Of a stretch of 64,000 nucleotides of DNA, positions 57,767 to 64,000 are shown in pieces (within the stretch, counting starts at the first letter, position 1; every line of letters starts with the position of its first letter). The stretch lies in contig WGMF01000013.1 of NCBI GenBank assembly GCA_016125215.1, positions 119,005-183,004 of the forward strand. Direction: 5' to 3'. Source of the stretch: Phycisphaera sp. (GTDB lineage: Bacteria; Planctomycetota; Phycisphaerae; Phycisphaerales; Phycisphaeraceae). The notes beneath the pieces were generated by a model. The model was not told the origin of the DNA. It searched no databases and was given only the letters and a program-made list of their open reading frames with translations. The position numbers and the translations under genes were made by a program.

Positions 57767-57918
57767 GGTTTTAGGTTTGTCGGAAGCAGTGGTGCATATC
57801 TTCCCGCTTCTGTCAGATTGCATTGAGACTGAAAGCGACAGCTACAGAGCATTCGGACGTCTCGATTCGTATCGGTGAACCTGTGGTTTCTATTTCATTT
57901 CTTTCATTGGAGGCAAAA

Positions 57919-58797
57919 GTGATCAAATCAACTCTCACTTTCACATTGACGCTGTTATTGACAGCCGCATTCTCCCAAGCTGCGACAACGTACACATGGA
58001 CCGGCGGGAACGGCAGCACGCCTTGGTATGACGCGAATAACTGGGATGCGAATGGTGTGCCCAATTACAGCACCACGTTGGGCACCAACACATACAACGA
58101 CCTGATCATCTTCGATTCCGCGACCGTGTCCTACATGCCCACCGACGTGATCACGCTCAGCAACAAGTGGAGCGGCGGCGTCTGGCAGATCCCCCAACTC
58201 TACGTAAAGAATGGCACCATCAACCTGAGTGGCAACTCTGCCTCAAAACAGATTTGGGCCTGGGGCGATGACGCGACCACCACCACACTAACCGTCGGTG
58301 ACGGCACCGGAGCAGCCGCGGTGGTCAACGCGCAGTTCGCCGACTGGTCCCGCGACAAACGTGGCAGCGGTACTGTATTTAAGTTCCTCATCAACTCCGA
58401 CGGCACGCTCAACAACGACCGGAACGTCGCCACGTGGGGTGAGTCGAGTATCCCCGTACAAGTCACCATCAACGGGGGCACGGTCGACATCTCGGGCACG
58501 ATCAACGCCGGCTTTACGAATCTATCAACGAGCTACGTCAGCTTCACCGACGTGGGCAGCACGTTCACAGCCAACTTGGGCGGTCAACTTCCCGACCTGA
58601 CCACGATCCAGGGCCAACTCGGGAACAGCTTCCGTCTCGGTGGCGCGCTGGCATCCAATCCGAACGCCTCGCTTGTGGCCACGGACAACCTTGACGGCAG
58701 CTTCACTGTCAGCGTGGCCATCCCCGAGCCGGCGTCGTTGGCGGTGCTGGCATGGGGTGGCCTGATGGTCATGTTCCCCGCTCGCCGTCGCGCCTGA
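57919..58797 (+). CDS. PEP-CTERM sorting domain protein
   Basis: 292 residues from a GTG start (57919) with GGAGG 5 bases upstream. Signal peptide (LTFTLTLLLTAAFSQA), a beta-rich body beginning TTYTWTGGNGSTPWYDANNW, an autotransporter-like repetitive style (TLTVGDG, VTINGGTVDISGTINAG), and the tail AIPEPASLAVLAWGGLMVMF followed by RRRA. A longer frame from 57823 is unlikely. Confidence 0.87.
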   Translation: MIKSTLTFTLTLLLTAAFSQAATTYTWTGGNGSTPWYDANNWDANGVPNYSTTLGTNTYNDLIIFDSATVSYMPTDVITLSNKWSGGVWQIPQLYVKNGTINLSGNSASKQIWAWGDDATTTTLTVGDGTGAAAVVNAQFADWSRDKRGSGTVFKFLINSDGTLNNDRNVATWGESSIPVQVTINGGTVDISGTINAGFTNLSTSYVSFTDVGSTFTANLGGQLPDLTTIQGQLGNSFRLGGALASNPNASLVATDNLDGSFTVSVAIPEPASLAVLAWGGLMVMFPARRRA

Positions 58798-58837
58798 GTC
58801 CCAAAACAGCCGACCGCACAAGACATTCAACACTCCC

Positions 58838-58872
58838 CGGCTGTGCATCACTCAACGGTGCGCAGCCGTTTT
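58838..58872 (+). terminator. Terminator after PEP-CTERM gene
   Basis: CGGCTGTGC / GCGCAGCCG (one G-U pair) with a 13-base loop, followed by TTTTCATTTT. The stem matches those at 26466 and 62592. It lies between convergent PEP-CTERM and regulator genes. Confidence 0.75.
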
Positions 58873-58877
58873 CATTT

Positions 58878-60035
58878 TCACCCCTCCCGTCGCAGCCCGC
58901 GCTCCTGACGGAACCTTCCGGGGGTCATGCCGGTCAGGCGTTTGAAGACAATGCAGAAGTGATCCTGTCGGTCAAACCCGCAGTCGCGGGCGATCTCGTG
59001 CAACGGGGCATCGGAAATGGTGAGCAGGGACTTGGCACGTTCGATGCGTGCCTGACTGATCGCGGCATGAGGCGTCAGGCCGACCGCACGTTTCAGACGG
59101 GTCTCAAGGTTTCGGCGGCTGATGTATAAATGATCGAGGACATCTTCGACCGTGATCGCCTCATCACAATGCTCGCGGATGAAATGCAAAGCATCGACAA
59201 CCACTTGATCGTCATACAACTCGATTTCCGTGCTCTTACGGGTCACCACGCCGACCGGTGGAACCCACTGCGGCGGTGGGGCAGACTTCCGTGCCATCAA
59301 CCGGCCCAACAGTTGCGCGGCCTGGTAGCCGATCTGGCGTCCATGTGTTTGTACGCTGGACATCGGCAAAGACGAGAGCACCATCGCCCATCGGTCGTTG
59401 TCCACTCCCAGCACCGCCACGTCATGAGGCACGCGCAAACCCAGTGCTCCCGCCGCGGCGATGACTTGGTAGCCTAGATGGTCCACTGCCGTCATGACCG
59501 CGATGGGCTTGGGCACCTGTCGAAGCCAATTGCTGATGGTTTGCTGACAGTCGTGTGATTGATGGGACAGGCCGTCACAGACGAGGCACGTTCGTCCGGC
59601 CTTTTGCTCGATCCAGGTGCGAAAGCCCGCAAGCCGTCGCTGCGAAAACCACGCATTACCGTACCCCACAAAACCAAGGTTTGAAAAGCCACGTTCGAGC
59701 AGGTGGGCGGCTCCCATCCGTCCGATCGCCTCGTCATCGCTGCCGACCCGTGGCAGTGGCAAGTCGGCGATCAGATTGGATATGTTCACCGCTGGCACGT
59801 CGTCGCGTTTGACGGTTTCCGCCCAGTCGAGATCGAAAAACGCCCCGATTACCCCATCGATCGAGGTCAGGTCGACCTGATCGAACGGCATGAACGGCTG
59901 GCCGTCCACCCCGATCAACTGCCAATTCCGGGCGTGCTCGACGTATTCGATCACACCCCGAATGATCGCGTAGAGGTGATCGGTCCGGTACTGTCCGAAC
60001 ACGGCGACGCGGAATGGGCGTGAACGCCTAGCCAT
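58878..60035 (-). CDS. XylR-like regulator (LacI-type sensor + AraC HTH)
   Basis: 385 residues. Sensor half includes VAVFGQYRTDHLYAIIRGVI, VPAVNISNLIADLPLPRVGS and VAVLGVDNDRWA. AraC HTH includes VEDVLDHLYISRRNLETRLK and ends GMTPGRFRQERGLRREG. That tail is nearly identical to the regulator at 62631, so the two are recent paralogues. Convergent with the PEP-CTERM gene and divergent from the next, whose promoter region holds a candidate operator. Confidence 0.9.
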   Translation of the reverse strand: MARRSRPFRVAVFGQYRTDHLYAIIRGVIEYVEHARNWQLIGVDGQPFMPFDQVDLTSIDGVIGAFFDLDWAETVKRDDVPAVNISNLIADLPLPRVGSDDEAIGRMGAAHLLERGFSNLGFVGYGNAWFSQRRLAGFRTWIEQKAGRTCLVCDGLSHQSHDCQQTISNWLRQVPKPIAVMTAVDHLGYQVIAAAGALGLRVPHDVAVLGVDNDRWAMVLSSLPMSSVQTHGRQIGYQAAQLLGRLMARKSAPPPQWVPPVGVVTRKSTEIELYDDQVVVDALHFIREHCDEAITVEDVLDHLYISRRNLETRLKRAVGLTPHAAISQARIERAKSLLTISDAPLHEIARDCGFDRQDHFCIVFKRLTGMTPGRFRQERGLRREG

Positions 60036-60045
60036 AACGGGATTG

Positions 60046-60118
60046 TATCAGGATTGCGCAAAACATAAAAATCTTTGCGCTAGACGCCATTGACTTGTTC
60101 TTTCCATGTGTTTTAATT
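60046..60118 (+). promoter_or_regulatory. Candidate operator and promoter between regulator and PEP-CTERM gene
   Basis: TATCA (60046-60050), palindrome TTGCGCAA (60054-60061), a second TTTGCGC (60074-60080), then TTGACT (60090-60095) and, 17 bases on, TTAATT (60113-60118). The same order and spacing, to one base, occur at 63796-63866 beside the paralogous regulator. The -35/-10 faces the PEP-CTERM gene at 60206. Confidence 0.55.
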
Positions 60119-60205
60119 GCACGTGTTCGCAGTGACAAGCCCTTTGGCGACTTCCGCTGTGAGTTGAGTGATGCCTTCACCGACACCCATATGGAGCATT
60201 GAAAG

Positions 60206-60877
60206 ATGACCACGACTCGCAAAAGCATCCTCGGTTTGGCCATGGCGATCTGCATGTTGACCCTCCCGGCTGCGGTGAACGCCAATATCATCTTCTCAGA
60301 CAGCTTCGAATCTCCGGTCACCTCGAATCCGGCCACGCTGGACGCGCCGGCGAACTGGGATTACACCACGGGCAGGCCCGACCTTAATGGAATCTTCAAC
60401 CAGACGGCCAGCACGCCGTATGGCGACCAGTTTCTCCGGGTCTTTTCCAACGGCGGCGGCTGGAATATGGTGACCACCGCCTCCATGCTCAACCACACCA
60501 TCGCCCTGGGTGAAGCGTATACGCTCACACTTAACTACGGCACGATCGTCACCAACCGATCGGGCAATTTCCTGGTGCAGCTTCTGGCAATCGACGGCAG
60601 CAACAATCAAAGCGTCCTCGCCTCTGACTTCAGGAGTTGGACAACCTCCAACCTTCCGAGTTCAACTGCAAGCGATTTGTTCACCCTAAGCCACACCGCA
60701 GCCGACCATGCCGGGGAGCGTCTGGCCATCCACATCACCCAATACGCAGCAGCCACCGCGCACGCCATCATCGACAATATCCAACTCGACGCCGACGCCA
60801 CGCTCGTCCCCGAACCGGCGTCCCTCGCCCTGCTCGGACTCGGCGGGTTGTTGATGATCAAGCGAAGTCGCGCCTGA
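60206..60877 (+). CDS. PEP-CTERM sorting domain protein
   Basis: 223 residues: signal peptide (LGLAMAICMLTLPAAVNA), beta-sandwich-like body (FSDSFESPVTSNPATLDAPA, EAYTLTLNYGTIVTNRSGNF, AHAIIDNIQLDADATL), and the tail VPEPASLALLGLGGLLMIKR-SRA. The body resembles carbohydrate-binding PEP-CTERM proteins with a D-x-F-E opening. Start ATG 60206 (GAAAG upstream). Followed by the pseudopilin gene at 61034. Confidence 0.87.
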   Translation: MTTTRKSILGLAMAICMLTLPAAVNANIIFSDSFESPVTSNPATLDAPANWDYTTGRPDLNGIFNQTASTPYGDQFLRVFSNGGGWNMVTTASMLNHTIALGEAYTLTLNYGTIVTNRSGNFLVQLLAIDGSNNQSVLASDFRSWTTSNLPSSTASDLFTLSHTAADHAGERLAIHITQYAAATAHAIIDNIQLDADATLVPEPASLALLGLGGLLMIKRSRA

Positions 60878-61033
60878 CGTTCAGCGGCTGAATCCGACCC
60901 TGCTCCATCGGCTGCGAAACGGACCCCTGTTCGCCGCCGTTAACCCATCACCCTTAACCCCCAAGCCCCTGATCCGAGCCCGACTGGAATCATATTTCCC
61001 ATCAGATTCTCCAACTCACATCCGAAAAACCCC

Positions 61034-61801
61034 ATGCGTAGAGCGTTCACCTTAATCGAGCTACTTGTGGTGATCACGATCATCGCATTACTCGTGGCGA
61101 TCCTGCTGCCGGCGCTGGGGACAGCGAGGGAAAAGGCCAGGCAGGTCGCCTGTATGAGCAACACCCGGCAATTCGGCTTGGCGACCTCGACCTATCTCGT
61201 GGACAACTTCAACCGTATGCCGCGCGGCGCGGAGGGTTCGGACTACGCCAGTGAGTTCGGGGGATACAGCCGGGGGATCCCTTTCATCCTGTTGGCGACC
61301 TACCTCAACCTGCCACCGGTCTACCCGGCTTTCTCCAGCGGCCTGCGCGACACCTACTACCGGTCGAGCAACATTTTTCGTTGCCCCTCAAGGCCGTTTG
61401 ATAAGAACGCGCTCGTGGACTACAGCGTCAACGCGCTGCACTTCAATCTCTACTACACAAAAAACAAATATTATGAGGGTGGCTACACCGCCGGCGCCGG
61501 ACCCCATGAGTTTGCCTGGCCGGTTGACTACGTGAGCAATCTGAGCAAAACCCTACTCTTTGCCGAGAACAACAGGGCCGACTTCCAATACAACGCTTCG
61601 CTCCAGTTCTTCGCTCCCAATCAACTGCCTTGGAGCAACGGTACGCTCAACACCGGATTTCTGCGCATGATGGGTTACTACGACGATACGCACAAGGGGA
61701 TGATGAGTTTCACCGCCTTCGACGGCTCATCGCATCTGGTCAACCTGAAGGATCACACCGAGTGGCCCGCCAACAACGCCCGGTTGACCGGCAAGTGGTG
61801 A
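61034..61801 (+). CDS. Single-gene pseudopilin
   Basis: 255 residues: leader [20 protein letters not shown] with cleavage expected before the Phe, a hydrophobic helix, then CMSNTRQFG and the C-terminal H-X9-DG signature ([15 protein letters not shown]). Same protein type as at 5855 and 25608. Downstream of the PEP-CTERM gene on the same strand, 156 bases apart. Confidence 0.87.
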   Translation: MRRAFTLIELLVVITIIALLVAILLPALGTAREKARQVACMSNTRQFGLATSTYLVDNFNRMPRGAEGSDYASEFGGYSRGIPFILLATYLNLPPVYPAFSSGLRDTYYRSSNIFRCPSRPFDKNALVDYSVNALHFNLYYTKNKYYEGGYTAGAGPHEFAWPVDYVSNLSKTLLFAENNRADFQYNASLQFFAPNQLPWSNGTLNTGFLRMMGYYDDTHKGMMSFTAFDGSSHLVNLKDHTEWPANNARLTGKW

Positions 61802-61852
61802 ACAGGTGTGCCCCTGAAACACGGATCGTGATGAGCGCTTCCCGGCTGTGTG

Positions 61853-62064
61853 TTAACGCTTGACCAGCGCGATCGCTTTTTCCGCAAATCGCTTGCCGAG
61901 TTCCTTGTACCCCTCGGCGGTGTAGTGCAGGCCATTGGTCTTGCCGTTGAGGTCGTCGGTGTCCACCCACGTGAAGCGGTCGCTTGAATCGGCTACATCG
62001 ACCTGGGCTTTGCGCACCATGGTCCAATCGGGGTAGTTCTTGTTGGCCATGTCGAAGTCACTGA
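61853..62064 (-). pseudogene. Fragment of an SGNH/SASA-type esterase
   Basis: Minus-strand frame with YPDWTMVRKAQVDVADSSDR, FTWVDTDDLNGKTNGLHYTA and EGYKELGKRFAEKAI. The end resembles the C-terminal portion of DUF303/SASA carbohydrate esterases, including the HYTAEGY region that carries the catalytic His. Only about 60 residues are present; the frame upstream reads antisense through a PEP-CTERM fragment, so the rest is lost. Confidence 0.62.
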
Positions 62065-62549
62065 TCCGGGGCGGGATTGCCACAGGCACTACTGACGTCG
62101 ACGACCTGGACCCCGATGGCACCAACGCGGTCTTTGCCGCGGCGACCGGAGAATCCATCGTGTTCAGCCTCGATACGTCGGTCAATACCCTTGGCTACAA
62201 CATCGCTAACATCGCGACTTTCTCCTATTGGGGCGACAGCCGCGCCATGCAGGAGTACACGGTTTCTGTAAGCGTTGTGGGTGATGCGGGCTTTACCACG
62301 TTACACGCTTTAACCGGCGAATTGGGTGCCAGTGGCAAAGTCAATCAAGTCACGCTGACCGACAACGCCGGGTACCTGGCTACCGGTGTGGATGCGATCC
62401 GTTTTGTTTTTGCGGACATCGGTTCCTTGAACTGGGTCGCCTACCGCGAGATCGATGTCGTCGGCAGCGCCGTCCCCATCCCCTAGCCGATGTCACTCAT
62501 GCTGCTGAGCCTCGGTGGTCTGCTCGTGACCGTGCGCCGGCGGGGATAA
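62065..62549 (+). pseudogene. PEP-CTERM gene fragment with a stop in the PEP motif
   Basis: The frame lacks a start and signal peptide and begins inside a beta-rich domain (GTNAVFAAATGESIVFSLDT, RFVFADIGSLNWVAYREIDV). The sorting tail reads VPIP-stop-PMSLMLLSLGGLLVTVRR-RG: TAG at 62484-62486 stands where the Glu of PEP (GAG) is expected. The frame then continues open to TAA at 62547. A hairpin terminator follows, so the gene was once functional. Confidence 0.7.
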
Positions 62550-62591
62550 GCTCCTCGCGATCCACGCCTATGTGAATTATTAATTCCTCCG

Positions 62592-62630
62592 CGGCTATGC
62601 ATGGTCAACCTGTGCATAGCCGTTTTCGTT
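62592..62630 (+). terminator. Terminator after the PEP-CTERM fragment
   Basis: Perfect 10-base stem CGGCTATGCA / TGCATAGCCG, 11-base loop, then TTTTCGTTT. Third member of the same stem family (with 26466 and 58838). It sits directly before the convergent regulator's stop. Confidence 0.75.
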
Positions 62631-63785
62631 TCAACCCTCCCGTCGCAGCCCGCGCTCCTGACGGAACCTTCCGGGGGTCAGGCCGGTCAATCTTTTGAAG
62701 ACGAGGCTGAAGCGCTCCTGCCTGTGAAACCCGCACGCCTCGGAGATCTGGGCCATCGTGGCCGGGGTGTTGAGCAGCATCGGCTTGGACTTCTCGACCT
62801 GTGCCCGGAAGATCGCGGACTGTGGGGTTTGACCGATTGCTTTTTTCATCCGCGTCTCGAGGCTGCGACGCGAGACGCCCAGTACGTCGAGCAGGCCATC
62901 GACCGTGAGCGTTTGGCCGCAGCGCTCGCGGATGACACGCAGCGCCTCGATCACCAACGGGTCCGCCGACATCACGATATCCGTGCTCCGCCGGGTCACC
63001 ACGCCGATCGGCGGGACCCACACCGGCGGCGGCGCGGGGTCGCCTTTCATCAGGTGGTCAAGCATCTGCGCTGCCTTGTAGCCGATCTGCCTCGCATCAA
63101 GGGCAACACTGGACATCGGTACCGCGCTCGTCGTCGAGGCCCACCGGTCGTTGTCGACGCCCAGGACCGCCACGTCCTCCGGCACGCGCAGGCCGACTTT
63201 GACTACCGTGTTGATGAGACGCCGACCATACGAATCGTTGACCGCCATGAGGGCAATCGGACGTGGGTTCTCGTCAAGCCACCGCTTGATCATCGACTCT
63301 GACTGCTCCTCCGAATTGCTCGCCAGTTCCAACACCCGGCACGTTTGACCGGCCCGTTCCTGAATCAAACGCTGAAAACCCTCCCGTCGGCGATGGGAAT
63401 ACCAGGCATTGGGGTCCGAGACAAAGCCGAAGTGGGGATAGCCTTTTCCCAACAGGTACTCAGCCCCCATTCGGCCGATTGCCTCGTCGTCATTGCCCAC
63501 CCGCGGCAGGGGCAACTCGGCAATACGCGTGGAGGTGTTCACCGCAGCCACGCCGGCCCGGGCGATGGCCTCTGCCATCTCAGGCCATAACAAACCAATG
63601 ACGCCATCGATCTCGGTGAGGTCGATTTCGTCGAAGGGCAGGAAAGGCCGGTGACCCGCGCTGGCAAGTTGCCAGTGGCCGAACTGGTCCGAATAGTCGA
63701 TCGCCCCGTGGACGATTTCGTCCTCGAAACCCGCGGGATAACCCACAGCCAGGGCGACCAGGAACCGCCTGTAAGGAATGGACAT
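62631..63785 (-). CDS. XylR-like regulator (LacI-type sensor + AraC HTH)
   Basis: 384 residues, close paralogue of the regulator at 58878. Sensor half has FLPFDEIDLTEIDGVIGLLW, RIAELPLPRVGNDDEAIGRM and VAVLGVDNDRWA. AraC HTH ends LTPGRFRQERGLRREG. Starts MSIPYRRFLVALAVG. Convergent with the PEP-CTERM fragment. The shared operator-like region lies upstream at 63796-63866. Confidence 0.9.
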   Translation of the reverse strand: MSIPYRRFLVALAVGYPAGFEDEIVHGAIDYSDQFGHWQLASAGHRPFLPFDEIDLTEIDGVIGLLWPEMAEAIARAGVAAVNTSTRIAELPLPRVGNDDEAIGRMGAEYLLGKGYPHFGFVSDPNAWYSHRRREGFQRLIQERAGQTCRVLELASNSEEQSESMIKRWLDENPRPIALMAVNDSYGRRLINTVVKVGLRVPEDVAVLGVDNDRWASTTSAVPMSSVALDARQIGYKAAQMLDHLMKGDPAPPPVWVPPIGVVTRRSTDIVMSADPLVIEALRVIRERCGQTLTVDGLLDVLGVSRRSLETRMKKAIGQTPQSAIFRAQVEKSKPMLLNTPATMAQISEACGFHRQERFSLVFKRLTGLTPGRFRQERGLRREG

Positions 63786-63795
63786 GGGTACATTT

Positions 63796-63866
63796 TATCA
63801 ATTTTGCGCTAATAAAACAAACTATGCGCTTAGAAGCATTGACTCGGTGCTGAATCGTAGTAATAC
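63796..63866 (+). promoter_or_regulatory. Candidate operator and promoter, paralogous to 60046
   Basis: TATCA (63796-63800), TTGCGC (63804-63809), ATGCGC (63824-63829), TTGACT (63839-63844) and TAATAC (63861-63866, 16-base spacer). The expected gene would start to the right, but within the window only a doubtful frame is seen there. Confidence 0.5.
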
Positions 63867-64000
63867 CAATCCCGTAAAAAACTCGTGCGCGTTAGGCGCT
63901 TGTTAGGTTGCGCTCCCGCGTGGGGTCTGGGATAGTGGGCTCTTTTGGAAAGGAGTCCACCATCGACATCTCACTTCACAGCCCCGACGACGCGGCCGAA
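63867..64000. other. Window end, possible start of a truncated gene
   Basis: A GGAG at 63953-63956 precedes an open frame (ATC-GAC-ATC from 63963, reading SLHSPDDAAE) that runs off the window. There is no ATG, GTG or TTG. It may be the beginning of a mobile-element or other gene, but the family cannot be recognised from 13 residues. Confidence 0.25.

Overview
The window is 64 kb of GC-rich bacterial chromosome that most resembles a planctomycete of the class Phycisphaerae. This is inferred from gene content: five intact PEP-CTERM surface proteins, three single-gene pseudopilins of the type common in Planctomycetes, four XylR-like regulators (LacI-type sensor plus AraC helix-turn-helix), a formylglycine sulfatase, two GH130-type proteins, a DUF6785-type membrane protein, and a Gram-negative envelope set (mreC/mreD, lpxI, RND pump with TolC-like protein).

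Layout. 0-3.3 kb: mreC, mreD, a small membrane protein, galE and a CoA-binding protein. 3.3-11.9 kb: first carbohydrate locus (PEP-CTERM protein, sulfatase, pseudopilin, XylR-like regulator, divergent GH130, and a large secreted protein that runs into a tRNA-Lys gene on the other strand). 12-14.3 kb: lipid-kinase-like protein and a deoxyhypusine-synthase-family protein. 14.3-16.1 kb: a restriction-modification pair, NotI-type endonuclease with a D12-class adenine methyltransferase. 16.1-18.0 kb: repeat-rich zone with REP palindromes and two copies of a ~300-bp element carrying the tail of a REP-associated transposase, on either side of a PEP-CTERM gene. 18-21 kb: a 5'-truncated gene and a large DUF6785-type membrane protein. 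21.4-28.7 kb: second carbohydrate locus (transglutaminase-like protein, sialate O-acetylesterase-type esterase, pseudopilin, PEP-CTERM protein, regulator). 28.8-29.5 kb: GH4 remnant and tRNA-Leu. 29.7-31.6 kb: PhyH-type dioxygenase and URO-D-like protein. 32-38 kb: RND efflux operon. 38-42.3 kb: ThuA-like protein, two zinc dehydrogenases and a Gfo/Idh/MocA oxidoreductase. 42.4-47.9 kb: lpxI, a molybdopterin oxidoreductase, ribD and an AsmA-like protein. 48-55.4 kb: seven-gene chemosensory operon (cheW-cheR-cheA-cheX-cheY-fapA-like-cheB). 55.7-64 kb: Rrf2 regulator, GH130-type protein, and two further PEP-CTERM/XylR-like units, the second partly decayed.

The most striking pattern is the repeated module of XylR-like regulator, PEP-CTERM protein, often a single pseudopilin, and a carbohydrate enzyme. 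It occurs four times in different arrangements. Two copies at the right end share an intergenic element (two spaced GCGC motifs followed by TTGACT), which suggests a shared or paralogous operator. Several genes at these loci are broken (GH4, SGNH esterase, a PEP-CTERM gene with a stop in place of the Glu of PEP, and the transposase tails), so the loci appear to turn over rapidly. All functional assignments rest on motifs and family knowledge; no database search was run.
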